A stretch of DNA of 64,000 bases from positions 1 to 64,000 of the forward strand of contig JAKSOF010000003.1 in assembly GCA_024405735.1 (NCBI GenBank). The letters are read 5' to 3'. A program made the position numbers and the translations under genes. Positions within the stretch are counted from its first letter, which is position 1. Every line of letters begins with the position of its first letter. The notes beneath the pieces were generated by a model. That model saw only the letters and a list, made by a program, of their open reading frames with translations. It searched no databases and was not told where the DNA came from. This DNA comes from Victivallaceae bacterium. GTDB lineage: Bacteria > Verrucomicrobiota > Lentisphaeria > Victivallales > Victivallaceae. Shown piece after piece: positions 46,844 to 55,994 of this stretch.

Positions 46844-48927
46844 TCGTCCAGCTCCGCCGCCAGTTTTTCCGGCAATGCGCGCACGGCGGCGATCACGACC
46901 TTGCGGCCGCCGAGGTCGATGCTTTCGCCGACTTGACGGTTGAGCAACGCCTTGCCGAGACGGGTGCGGTAACTGAGCATCCGGCGGTCGGGATCGCCGT
47001 CCCACGCGCCGACGAGATAACAATTTTCCTTTTCGCCGTCGGAGTAGACAAGATCGAGTTCGCACCCGATCACCGCCTGGTCGGAAACCGCGATGCCGCT
47101 CATCACCATCGGCTGGATCTGCGCGAGATCGCGCTCCAATTCAGTGCGGCGGCGCGACAACTGGTTGCGGCGCTCCTTGGCGGCGTCGAATTCCGAATTT
47201 TCGCGGAAGTCGCCGTGCGCCCGGGCGGTTTTGAGCGCTTCGCGGTTTTCGGGGATCTGGACGTTGATGAGATCTTCCAGTTCGGCGATGAGGCGGTGAT
47301 GCGATTTCGTGCTGGTGAAAGCCGGTTCGTTGCTCGGCGGCGCCTTGACTTCATTTTGGCGGTCGCGGCCGACTCCGGCGGTGAGGATCTGCTTGGCGGC
47401 GCCGCCCTCAAGAGCGTCCTGAAGCAAGGTGGAAACGCGCGACAGTTTGACCAGGAGACTCTGCCTTTCGGCGGCGGAAAGGAAAAGCGCACCGCAAAGT
47501 GTCGCCGTAAACATTTTGGCATTGCCGTCTGCCTGCGCGATGAGTCCCTTCTGAAAATCGGCGTTGTCCATCAAAAGCGCGCGCAATTCGCGCATCGCGG
47601 GTCCCCACGCCTTGGGCACGTCGCCGATGCCGAGGAAACGCACGACATTTTCGATATTGACCATACGCACGAGATCAGCGGGGACTTTTTTGCGGTTTTT
47701 CCAGATCCAGCAGAGGATGTCGGCGCTGCAACAGTGTTGTTTTTCAATCACTTCCGCGAGTTTGGCGGCGTCGATCAGAGCGCCGAAACCGTTGAGCGCC
47801 TTGAGCGGCAAATGGGTCAACAGCGCGGTGAGATATTCATTGCCGAAAGCCGCAACCGTCGCCTTGCCGAGCGCGCCGAGCGTCTTGGCGGGCAATTCAC
47901 CCCAGATCGCGAGATCTTCAAGGTGTACATTGACCGGATCGGCGGGCCAGAAAATCGTCTTCCCGGCAAGAGGCGCCATCGCGCCGGGGAAATCCGCCGC
48001 ATCCGCGCGCTCGACCATCATCGCGACGATCGAAGCGAGCATCTTGACTTCGCGGCGGGCGGTATCGGGCTTGAGCCGGGTGAAAAAAGCGGCAAAGGCG
48101 GCATATTCGTCCGCCGTGAATTTGGCGTCGCCCTCGGCTTCGAGCAAAAGCGCCATTTCCTGCAGATTGCGGCCGTCGCAACCGCGCCGGCGGGCGGTCG
48201 CGGCAGTCGCGGCGGTCGACGCCCACCAGTTGTTGAAAACGCTCTCGGTCATCTTTTTGGCGCATCCGGCAAGCGCCATCGAACGCATTTCCTTGTCGGA
48301 AACCGCCATCTTGGCGCGCCGTTTGACGATTTCGCGGAAACGCACCGAACTGACGGGGGAAGCCGAAGCTTCCATCAGATTTTTCAAATCTTCGTCGGCG
48401 CTGAAAACGATCGCTTCACCGAGCACGATGTCCAACGGTGTCGAGAGCGAACTCCCGTTGCCGCGGAAAGGACCGAGGCCGACGCTGCCGTTGACGGCGT
48501 CGATCGCCGTCACCGCGCCCCAACGTCCCGTCGCCGGCAAAAAGACCACACTGCCGACCTGCAAAACGAGGAGACGATTCAGCCGCGTCGCGATTTCGGC
48601 GACCGGCATATGCTCGTTGCGGATGCCGAGCGATCTCATAATGGGATTGTGCGCAAGTTCGCGCGGCAGGATCATCCGCGCCGCATCGGAAAATTCCTTG
48701 CGGAAAAAGGCGCCCGGATCGGTGGTGAAACGCTCCGCCGCGAAACGGATGAAATTCACCATATCCGGATTGAGTTCCGCTTTTTCCCACGCCTCCCAGA
48801 GGACGGAAAGCGTCTCCGCCGTTTCCGCCGTGAAAGCGGTGTCTTTGAGTTGATTGGTCAACGCGGCAAGCTGCGCTTTTTCCGGCGCAGACGCCGCCGC
48901 CATTACGAAATCGTCAAGTTCAGCCAT
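46840..48927 (-). CDS. greA: Long transcript-cleavage factor, GreA-type C-terminus
   Basis: 695 residues; about 160 at the C-terminus are GreA: coiled-coil tip ARAHGDFRENSEFDAAKERR (acidic tip residues Asp and Glu kept), then a GreA/B C-terminal FKBP-like domain (GSRVLYS-type VIGCELDLVYSDGEK). The preceding 535 residues are helical and unnamed. Chlamydial GreA proteins of about 715 residues have the same plan, supporting a PVC origin. It rescues backtracked RNA polymerase. SD GAGGAAAAG precedes ATG 48927. Confidence 0.88.
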   Translation of the reverse strand: MAELDDFVMAAASAPEKAQLAALTNQLKDTAFTAETAETLSVLWEAWEKAELNPDMVNFIRFAAERFTTDPGAFFRKEFSDAARMILPRELAHNPIMRSLGIRNEHMPVAEIATRLNRLLVLQVGSVVFLPATGRWGAVTAIDAVNGSVGLGPFRGNGSSLSTPLDIVLGEAIVFSADEDLKNLMEASASPVSSVRFREIVKRRAKMAVSDKEMRSMALAGCAKKMTESVFNNWWASTAATAATARRRGCDGRNLQEMALLLEAEGDAKFTADEYAAFAAFFTRLKPDTARREVKMLASIVAMMVERADAADFPGAMAPLAGKTIFWPADPVNVHLEDLAIWGELPAKTLGALGKATVAAFGNEYLTALLTHLPLKALNGFGALIDAAKLAEVIEKQHCCSADILCWIWKNRKKVPADLVRMVNIENVVRFLGIGDVPKAWGPAMRELRALLMDNADFQKGLIAQADGNAKMFTATLCGALFLSAAERQSLLVKLSRVSTLLQDALEGGAAKQILTAGVGRDRQNEVKAPPSNEPAFTSTKSHHRLIAELEDLINVQIPENREALKTARAHGDFRENSEFDAAKERRNQLSRRRTELERDLAQIQPMVMSGIAVSDQAVIGCELDLVYSDGEKENCYLVGAWDGDPDRRMLSYRTRLGKALLNRQVGESIDLGGRKVVIAAVRALPEKLAAELDD

Positions 48928-49028
48928 TTGCTTTTCCTCATATTGTTATAGAAAAATCACGTTTTTTTCGACATTTCTATAATATAATGGGAAAAGCGCG
49001 GATTTACAAGGCGCATCCTTACCGTTTT

Positions 49029-49583
49029 TCAGCGGGGAAAACGGTTGACCGCCGCTTCGGCGAGGGCGGCAAAATCGTCGCAGAAATCCGTGACGGATGC
49101 GGCGCGCGCCGCGCTTTCCTCGCTTCGCCCGTATCCGGTGCGGATCAGTATATTCAACGCGCAACGGGCGTTGATCCCCGACTGGACATCGGAAAGTTTG
49201 TCCCCGCACATTACGGAACGCTCCAGATCGAGGTCAAGTTCGCGCGCCGCCTGCAGCAATAATCCCGGTTTCGGCTTGCGGCAAAGGCATTCTCCGTCGT
49301 ACTCCGGATGATGGGGGCAAACGTAAAAACCGTCGATCTTTTCGCCGGTTTCAGCGAGCAGTTCCTGAATTTTCGCGTGGACTTTTTCCACATCCGCCAT
49401 CGTGAAAAGTTTGCGCGCGACGCCCGACTGATTGGTGACGACGACGACGGCAAATCCCGCCGCGTGAAGTTTTTTCACGCCCTCGGCGACTCCTTTTTCG
49501 AGCCGCACGTCGGCGACATCGTGCAAGTAGGGAACTTGCTCAATGACGACACCGTCGCGGTCGAGGAAAACGGCTTTTTTCAT
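49029..49583 (-). CDS. gmhB: D-glycero-D-manno-heptose 1,7-bisphosphate phosphatase-like
   Basis: 184 residues from ATG 49583 (AAGGAG ahead). HAD family: motif I FLDRDGVV, motif II VVTNQSGVAR, a zinc loop CPHHPEYDGECLCRKPKPG (about 96-114), and motif IV MCGDKLSDVQSG. This architecture is shared by GmhB and by the histidinol-phosphatase part of HisB; the zinc loop and length favour GmhB. It makes an LPS inner-core heptose precursor in the cytosol. It overlaps ispE by four bases. Confidence 0.86.
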   Translation of the reverse strand: MKKAVFLDRDGVVIEQVPYLHDVADVRLEKGVAEGVKKLHAAGFAVVVVTNQSGVARKLFTMADVEKVHAKIQELLAETGEKIDGFYVCPHHPEYDGECLCRKPKPGLLLQAARELDLDLERSVMCGDKLSDVQSGINARCALNILIRTGYGRSEESAARAASVTDFCDDFAALAEAAVNRFPR

Positions 49584-50473
49584 CGCTTCATCTCCTTCAA
49601 ATGCCAGGCGCGGAGCCCCTCCTTGCGGTCGAAAAACGCCGCACACGTTTCCGCCTGATCGTGATCGCGCATCAATGCAAGAAGACTGCTTCCGCTCCCC
49701 GAAACGATGACGCGCAACGCCCCCTGTTGCAGAAGTTCCTCCCGCAGGACGCCGAGCAACGGGAACTTGTCAAAAAGAGCATATTCCAAATCGTTGTGAA
49801 GCAAGGGAGCCGCTTCCGGATAATTTTTTTCTTTCAGCGCCGCAACAAGGCGGGCGATCACGCCGTTTTCCGCCGGAGCGCGCCGCTCGTCGCTCAAATG
49901 CGTGTACGCCCACTTCGCGCTGACGGGAAATGCGGGATTGACCAAAACAACGGGCGGCATCGGCAGATCACCGACGACCGAGAGCCTTTCGCCCCGGCCC
50001 CTCCCGATGCAGGGTTTCCTGATGAGAAAAAACGGCACGTCGGCTCCGAGAGCCAAAGCGACTTCGGCAAGTTTTTCCCGCCCGAGCGCGCCGTATTTTT
50101 CCTCCAGCGCGGTGAGCATCGCGCCCGCGTCGGAACTGCCGCCGCCGACCCCCGCCGCCATCGGCAGATCTTTATGCAGAAAAACCGACCAGTGCGGCGT
50201 TATTTTGGCGGCATCGGCATAAGATTTCGCCGCTTTCCAGACAAGATTTTTTTCACCGCAGGGCACTTCGGGATGATCGCAATACAAGGAAATCCCCTCA
50301 TCCGCGTCAAATTCGACCTCCAGTCGGTCGGCAGGCGCATCAAAGGGCAGAAACAATGTGGCGATCGAGTGGAACCCGTCGGGATTCAGACGCTCGGTCT
50401 TGAGAAACAGATTGACCTTGCCGCCGCAGAAAAACGTGTTTTCAGCGGACACTGTGGAAACCGTAGGATTCAT
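49580..50473 (-). CDS. ispE: 4-diphosphocytidyl-2-C-methyl-D-erythritol kinase
   Basis: 297 residues. GHMP kinase in the MEP isoprenoid pathway. Hallmarks: GGKVNLFLKTERLNPDGFH, PMAAGVGGGSSDAGAML (ATP loop) and VSGSGSSLLAL. ATG 50473 overlaps the oxidoreductase gene by 32 bases; a GTG at 50452 is a plausible shorter start, since the first 13 residues are not conserved. Both lack a strong ribosome binding site. It is followed by the overlapping gmhB-like gene. Confidence 0.93.
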   Translation of the reverse strand: MNPTVSTVSAENTFFCGGKVNLFLKTERLNPDGFHSIATLFLPFDAPADRLEVEFDADEGISLYCDHPEVPCGEKNLVWKAAKSYADAAKITPHWSVFLHKDLPMAAGVGGGSSDAGAMLTALEEKYGALGREKLAEVALALGADVPFFLIRKPCIGRGRGERLSVVGDLPMPPVVLVNPAFPVSAKWAYTHLSDERRAPAENGVIARLVAALKEKNYPEAAPLLHNDLEYALFDKFPLLGVLREELLQQGALRVIVSGSGSSLLALMRDHDQAETCAAFFDRKEGLRAWHLKEMKR

Positions 50474-51437
50474 TGTAGCGGCGCGCTTCTTTCTCGATCG
50501 CGATCGCAAGTTCCAAAGCCTTGAGCCCCTGCTCGCCGGGGACGCGCGGCAAACATATTTCGCCGCTTTCTTTCGTCCGGCGCACCGCCGTCAGGAAATC
50601 GTCCAGCTCCTCGGCGAGCGCATTTTTTTCGTCGAGCACGACGTCCTTGCGGGCACAGCCGATTTTGTTGCGCTTGATCACCATCGCAAAACGCTTGCTG
50701 TAATCCATGGAGATGTAACTGTCTTCGAGGAAAACGCGGAAACGGCGCAAGGGCTCCTGACTCACGCGGCTTGCCGTCAACTGGGCGACCGTGCCGTTTT
50801 TGAATTTGATGCGGGCGTTGACGATGTCCTCGGTCGAACTCAAAACGGGGATCCCGACGACGTCGAGATGTTCGACTTCGGAATCGACCATCGTCAACAT
50901 CAAGTCGATGTCGTGGATCATCAGATCGACGATGACGCTCACTTCGGTGCCGCGGCGCGGCAACCCGGGACGCGCGGGGGGATAAGTCGCCAGCCGGTGC
51001 GCCTCGATGAAACGCGGGATGCCCTTGTACTTTTGGATGAAATCCATCGCCGGATTGAATCGCTCGACGTGACCGACGCCGAGGATCACGTGATTTTTCC
51101 GGGCGGCTTCGACCATCTTTTCGGCATCTTCGATAGCGGAAGCGATCGGCTTTTCAACGAGGACGTGCTTGCCCATTTCAAGCAGCGGCAACACCGTTTG
51201 CGCGTGAAAATTCGCCGGTACCGCAACGCTCAAAGCATCGCACTTTTCGGCGAGCGCGCGCCAATCGGTGAATACGGGTAGATTATATTCTTTGCCCACC
51301 GCTTCCGCCGTCGCCGCCGAAACGTCGAAAATACCGACGACTTCCGCCTGCGGGTCCTGCGCGTAAAGCCGGGCGTGATGATGCCCCAACGCGCCGACGC
51401 CGATCACACCGATTTTGACTTTTTCCACCGCTTCCAT
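50442..51437 (-). CDS. Gfo/Idh/MocA family oxidoreductase
   Basis: 331 residues; ATG after GGAGGCGGTTT. Rossmann GVIGVGALGHHHARLYAQ (about 10-27), then EKPIA and the GVGHVERFNPA motif, seen in UDP-sugar dehydrogenases of this family. The rest, including PRRGTEVSVIVDLMIHDIDLMLTM, matches members that act on UDP-N-acetyl sugars or phospho-sugars, sometimes next to lipid A genes. Substrate not resolved. It heads the oxidoreductase-ispE-gmhB operon. Confidence 0.85.
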   Translation of the reverse strand: MEAVEKVKIGVIGVGALGHHHARLYAQDPQAEVVGIFDVSAATAEAVGKEYNLPVFTDWRALAEKCDALSVAVPANFHAQTVLPLLEMGKHVLVEKPIASAIEDAEKMVEAARKNHVILGVGHVERFNPAMDFIQKYKGIPRFIEAHRLATYPPARPGLPRRGTEVSVIVDLMIHDIDLMLTMVDSEVEHLDVVGIPVLSSTEDIVNARIKFKNGTVAQLTASRVSQEPLRRFRVFLEDSYISMDYSKRFAMVIKRNKIGCARKDVVLDEKNALAEELDDFLTAVRRTKESGEICLPRVPGEQGLKALELAIAIEKEARRYNESYGFHSVR

Positions 51438-51530
51438 AAACCGCCTCCCGCCGGAATTAAGATTTTTATATCAATATAATATACACCGCTCCGGTGAAAA
51501 AGCAACCATATCCGTCAGACATATTTCCCG

Positions 51531-53027
51531 TCAGTTCCGGGGGGTGGAAATTTCCGGGCTCCATGCGCTCCAGAAACCGCGGCGATCGAGGAGTTTACGC
51601 CCGGCAGGGATGCCGTATTTTTTAAGTTCTTTTTGATTGACAAGCAAAATACATTCCCGGCTGTTTGCCGCGGAAATCTTTTGCGATTCATTGGCGTGAT
51701 GGCGGACACGCGAACCCATATAAAATTCCGCAGAATAAGGCGTTTTGCGTAAAAAGTAAAAGGAGGAGCCGGCATATTTTTCCGATCGCGCCAAATCCCG
51801 GAAAAAGTGCCCGCCATTGTCGCGCAAAGTCGGCAAACACCCGATGCTTGCGACAGTAACAAGCATCAGCAATGCTCCCCATATCACCACCGTTTTTTTC
51901 ATTTTTCGGCAAAAAACGGGATCTTGCAATCGTCCGCTTTTCTCCAGAAGATCGGCGATGACGATCGCCGCCGCAGGGATCGTCGGCAATAAATAAGTGA
52001 TCAGAACGCGGCTCGTAAGACACCAGAAAAGCGTCCCGCAGATCACCCAGAGCAACGCCATCCCCGCAAGCGGCTCCCGCAGATAATTCCGCAATGCCGC
52101 AAATTTGAAATTTTTGCGGTTTTTGAACGGGAAAGCAAGGAGCAGAAGTCCCGGCAGATTGCACAGCAACATAAAGAGCAACGCCATTCCGCGGAAACTC
52201 TCGCGCCCCGCGCCATAACGGTCGCCGTAATCCTTAAAAAGGAAACGCTTGAAATTCTCGTTGATGAAAAAATATTCGAGGAAGTCGGGATTTTTCGCCT
52301 GCATCAGCCAGAACCACGGCGCGGAAATCAATAAAAAGAGCAATATTCCGGCAAACCACGCATGATCTTTCAAATCGCGCCAGCGGCAGTTGATCGCGGT
52401 GAAAAAAAAGATCGGCATCCCCGCCAATACCAGGGCAACGGGCCCCTTGACGATCATCCCGACGCCCATCGCGGCAAAGAAGCCGCAACTGAAAAGTTTT
52501 TTGCGCTTTCTATCCGCTTCCGATAAAAAAAGGAGATAAAAACAAACGGCGCCGCAAATCGCCGCCGCCAGGAGCAGATCCGTCATACAGAATCCGCTGA
52601 AAGCAAGAAAGACGGGCGAAAGCGCAACGATGAGCGTCGTTTGGACGGCGGAGATTTCCCCCTTGAACTTTTTCACCGTGAAAAAAACGAGTAAAAGAAT
52701 AATGATCGCGCTCAACATCGCGGGGAAACGCACGGCAAATTCATTTCTGCCGAACAATTTACAGGAGAGCGCCCCCATTTGGAAATAAAGCGGCGGCTTG
52801 CCCTCAAAAATCTGCATTTCGCCGTCGTGGATAAATTTCGGCTCCAAAAAGTTGCCGCTTGCCGCCATGTTGGCGCAGATATTGGCATAGCGTGCTTCCG
52901 ACGGGTCGAAAACGGGCAAAAAGCAGTTGGAAAAAAGCCGCACCAAAAGCAACAGCGACACAAAACAAAAGAGCTTTTTCGCCGCGCTTGCCGTTTCAAA
53001 AAAATTCCGCATACGATAGAACGTCAT
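51531..53027 (-). CDS. GT39/ArnT-like membrane glycosyltransferase
   Basis: 498 residues from ATG 53027 (AGAGGAAAC ahead, somewhat distant); the ATG at 53057 is an alternative. Around eleven membrane helices. The first periplasmic loop has FDPSEARYANICANMAASGNF with the DE/DP-type catalytic acid and the later KPPLYF motif of the GT39/GT83 family. These enzymes transfer a sugar from an undecaprenyl carrier to lipid A or protein. The product is not determined. It stands alone, next to the island boundary. Confidence 0.85.
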   Translation of the reverse strand: MTFYRMRNFFETASAAKKLFCFVSLLLLVRLFSNCFLPVFDPSEARYANICANMAASGNFLEPKFIHDGEMQIFEGKPPLYFQMGALSCKLFGRNEFAVRFPAMLSAIIILLLVFFTVKKFKGEISAVQTTLIVALSPVFLAFSGFCMTDLLLAAAICGAVCFYLLFLSEADRKRKKLFSCGFFAAMGVGMIVKGPVALVLAGMPIFFFTAINCRWRDLKDHAWFAGILLFLLISAPWFWLMQAKNPDFLEYFFINENFKRFLFKDYGDRYGAGRESFRGMALLFMLLCNLPGLLLLAFPFKNRKNFKFAALRNYLREPLAGMALLWVICGTLFWCLTSRVLITYLLPTIPAAAIVIADLLEKSGRLQDPVFCRKMKKTVVIWGALLMLVTVASIGCLPTLRDNGGHFFRDLARSEKYAGSSFYFLRKTPYSAEFYMGSRVRHHANESQKISAANSRECILLVNQKELKKYGIPAGRKLLDRRGFWSAWSPEISTPRN

Positions 53028-53213
53028 AAAATTCAAGTTTCCTCTATGCCATAACATAGCATTGGATCACCAAAAAGCAAGGTCCCGCCCTTCGAAAATT
53101 CCGATCCAGGCACGATCAATCTATGTCCCTAAACATTATATTCCTGCGCAACAAAATCACAAGCTATATCATTTAGGCTCCACGACCGATTTCCAAACGA
53201 TTCCCGTAGGATT

Positions 53214-53531
53214 TCAGAAAAATTTTTTCCTCGCTCTCTGCCGGGGAATTGGTTCCTGCGTGTGGTACAGTGAAAACGGGGCGTCCGGCATCTTGAAAAG
53301 ATCGATGAAATCTTCCAAGCGATTCAAAACGAGAGCGATCTCAAGCAACACCCGGAACTGGATCTCACCGGTATGCTCAAATCGCTTGATCGTGCCGACC
53401 GCTACGCCGACTCGCTCCGCCAGTTCCGTCTGCGGGATCCGATGCCGTATCCGCAACGCGCGGACCCGCTGGGCGCATTCCCTCATCACGTCCTGCGGAG
53501 CAAAAAAAGAATAAGTTTCATTATCAGCCAT
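53214..53531 (-). CDS. HipB-like XRE regulator without a HipA partner
   Basis: 105 residues from ATG 53531 (CGAGGTAAT ahead). Helix-turn-helix at about 21-65 (RHRIPQTELAERVGVAVGTIKRFEHTGEIQFRVLLEIALVL). The tail PIPRQRARKKFF is like the C-terminus of HipB-type antitoxins that precede hipA. No hipA or remnant lies in the 180 bases before the GT39 gene. A palindrome (53568-53581) upstream may be its operator. It probably represses itself. Confidence 0.85.
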   Translation of the reverse strand: MADNETYSFFAPQDVMRECAQRVRALRIRHRIPQTELAERVGVAVGTIKRFEHTGEIQFRVLLEIALVLNRLEDFIDLFKMPDAPFSLYHTQEPIPRQRARKKFF

Positions 53532-53567
53532 TATATTACCTCGTAAATGCAATTTCAACACACATAA

Positions 53568-53581
53568 GATAGCACACTATC
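53568..53581 (-). promoter_or_regulatory. Candidate operator of the HipB-like gene
   Basis: GATAGCACACTATC has 5-base complementary arms around a four-base centre, 37-50 bases upstream of the start codon. XRE antitoxins commonly bind such palindromes; binding here is inferred. Confidence 0.4.
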
Positions 53582-53928
53582 CACAAAATTCAAATCACAA
53601 ACAACGCCGTCAAAACTTTCCTTATGGCATAACAAACACAAAGAGGATAACGACATTATTTTTTCAACGGGAGAATTTTTCGGTTTGCGTTTTCAGTGTA
53701 ATCTCCGAGGCATCATCCGTCCACAAGCAAATCATATGCTTCCGGCTTTTATGATAATTTACCGATTTAATCCGTATTTTGCCAAGCAATCCTGAAAGAT
53801 ACGAATTCCCGCAAATGCCTCATTTACCCTGGGTTCCTGCGGAGAAAAACTTTCCCGCCGATCCAATGCCGGAACCGGTATCCGGAGAACAAAACTCTTT
53901 CCGGTTTACGCAATCGTCATGCGTTCAG
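53582..53928. other. Gap between HipB-like and DUF2075 genes
   Basis: About 350 bases with no supported gene. The high-coordinate end carries the 25-base segment 53908-53932, which resembles the 3' end of the DUF3427 helicase gene at 61655-61679 and encodes MTERMTIA before a stop out of frame with the DUF2075 gene. Otherwise nothing is seen. Confidence 0.6.
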
Positions 53929-55971
53929 TCATATTTCCGGGACGCCGATTTGTTTTAAATACTGATAGGTTCCGTCGTAAAATTCAGGCAGACGGGTGGC
54001 GTCGGCGGGGTTGCCTTCGGGAACGCAGAGAACCATTCCCTGACGCGCCCGCGTCAGGAGAACTCGATAGGCGTTGATCTGATAGGCCTTGCGCTCCGGA
54101 GAATTGATGTTTTCCCATGCGTTGCCCTTGAAGGAATAGTTTTTCCAACTATTTGCAACGCGACGCAGGTCTCCGTCCCAAACAATGCACGTCCAATCGA
54201 GCTCCAGCCCTTGAACATCAAATTCAGATGCGGCATCTTCCAAAAAAACCGATGACCGGATATCGGAAATATCGTCGAGGAACCAATGCACCGTGTCCGG
54301 CTTGCACCGAACATCAATTGCCAACGGTCGCAACCGCTGCGCTTGCGAGGATACGACCATACCGTAACGTTCACTGCCACGCGCTTGCTTGCGTAACCAC
54401 GCTTTGGCTTTGTCGAGATCACGCGTCAGGACGATCGGGTACTTGTCGCGCAAAGTTTCATAAATCGGTTTGGCCTGCGAGATATTTCCTTCCAGCAGGT
54501 GATGCACAAAAGTCGAAAGCTGTTCCGCACGGAAGGAACGCATCGAAACGGCAAGATGCAAATTTTTACTGCGTGTAACGTTCGGAATCTGTTGTAGCAA
54601 TGGCTCTAATTCGCCTTCCGCATACTCCTTGCCGGTCAATTGGTCGGAAATATAGACGTTCCACGACGGAAAGTTGGCTTGGATCGCACGCAACCACTCT
54701 CCGATGCCGGCCTCGCCAGTGTTGATTTCTTGACCGCCGCCAACCAAACAGACGATTACCGCCCAGTCCTCGCGCAAGTTCAACGACCAAATCAAAAATT
54801 CCGGTTCCGACATCGGGAAATCGGGAAGATTTTGTTTCCGATGTAACCAGTTCGCCAACTGATTTTTCGTCCAAGCGCGCTGAGCTTCATCAAAAATTGC
54901 GACATGTTCGACTTCGGAATAGCCGTCATCATCGTGGCGTGCGACCTTGGTCGGATCAATTTCAAGCGTTCCGTTTTGAATAGGACGTTTGAGTTTTGCC
55001 AACGAAGCACTACGATAATGGTGGACAATCTGAATAAATGACTTCACATCACGCCGCGCGGTGGTGAGATTGTAACGTGTTTCAGGATGAAGCTTTTCCT
55101 CTTGGCGCTTTTTGTCGCGAGCGAGCGCTTCGCTCAGTACCGAGACCAACGGCTGATTTCCGGAAAGATAAACCGCGAGATCTTTTTTCTCGAACTGGCG
55201 AACCGCGATATTGAGGCCGACCAACGTCTTCCCCGCTCCGGGGACACCGGTAACAAAGCAAATCGATTTTTCGTGACGCGTGCGCGAACGTTCGATAACG
55301 TCAATCACGAAATCGCTAGTCGCCTTTAAGCTTTCTCCGGAAGCCTCGGTGCGTGTGATGTCTTCCACGGAATGATTCAAATAAAGAGAACTTGCCGCCT
55401 GAATGATTGTCGGCGTCGGCATATAGCGGCTGAGCGTCCAAGATCGAAGATCCTGAGTACTCGCGTATTTTTTGCTGATATTTTCGATGATTTGTCCGAG
55501 CTGACTGGCATTGCTCATCATGGGTTCAAAGACGAGATCGTCATATACGCTGAAATCCTGCGTCGTCGACGATTCCGGGGCATCGGTCGCAACGAGGATC
55601 GGAACGATGACAGCATTTTTGCTTGCTTCGTGAAAGTTTTTCAGATCAAGGGCATAATCCCAAACCTGCTCCACATCGGCGCGATAATAATCATCGGCGC
55701 CCACCTTAAATTCCAATACAAAAACGATGCCGTGGAGCAATAAAACGACGTCGATGCGCTTGCCCAAACGTGGGATGGAATACTCAAAAACGATTTCGCC
55801 GTCGCTTTCGTGCGCAAGCAAACGTTTCAGCAGTTCGATCTCATAAACCCAGGAGTTCCGCTGTTGATCGACAAGATCAAACGAATTTTCAGACGCAAGT
55901 TTTCCCAAGATGCTGTTCGCATCTTTCTCCACAAACGCAGCAACACTATTCCGATAAAAGAACCGAGTCAT
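53929..55971 (-). CDS. PD-(D/E)XK nuclease fused to DUF2075 helicase
   Basis: 680 residues. The N-terminal 150 residues hold a nuclease core: Glu44, Asp74 in KRIDVVLLL and the ExK in VLEFKVG (Glu87, Lys89). The rest is a DUF2075/Schlafen-like SF1 helicase: Walker A GVPGAGKT (242-249), Walker B IFDEAQ (360-364), and the later SMRSFRAEQL and NAYRVLLTRARQGMVL motifs. Such proteins occur in defence islands. It is 23 bases downstream of the PIN/Mrr-like gene, with a TATAAT in between. No ribosome binding site is obvious. Confidence 0.85.
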   Translation of the reverse strand: MTRFFYRNSVAAFVEKDANSILGKLASENSFDLVDQQRNSWVYEIELLKRLLAHESDGEIVFEYSIPRLGKRIDVVLLLHGIVFVLEFKVGADDYYRADVEQVWDYALDLKNFHEASKNAVIVPILVATDAPESSTTQDFSVYDDLVFEPMMSNASQLGQIIENISKKYASTQDLRSWTLSRYMPTPTIIQAASSLYLNHSVEDITRTEASGESLKATSDFVIDVIERSRTRHEKSICFVTGVPGAGKTLVGLNIAVRQFEKKDLAVYLSGNQPLVSVLSEALARDKKRQEEKLHPETRYNLTTARRDVKSFIQIVHHYRSASLAKLKRPIQNGTLEIDPTKVARHDDDGYSEVEHVAIFDEAQRAWTKNQLANWLHRKQNLPDFPMSEPEFLIWSLNLREDWAVIVCLVGGGQEINTGEAGIGEWLRAIQANFPSWNVYISDQLTGKEYAEGELEPLLQQIPNVTRSKNLHLAVSMRSFRAEQLSTFVHHLLEGNISQAKPIYETLRDKYPIVLTRDLDKAKAWLRKQARGSERYGMVVSSQAQRLRPLAIDVRCKPDTVHWFLDDISDIRSSVFLEDAASEFDVQGLELDWTCIVWDGDLRRVANSWKNYSFKGNAWENINSPERKAYQINAYRVLLTRARQGMVLCVPEGNPADATRLPEFYDGTYQYLKQIGVPEI

Positions 55972-55994
55972 AATTAGCCAAATAGGGTATTATA

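Noticed and set aside
46825-48951. A 708-codon plus-strand frame
   Set aside because: It is the antisense of the long greA gene, with no ribosome binding site or recognisable domain.
53060-53213. Possible hipA remnant after the HipB-like gene
   Set aside because: The minus-strand frames have early stops and show no HipA-like residues.
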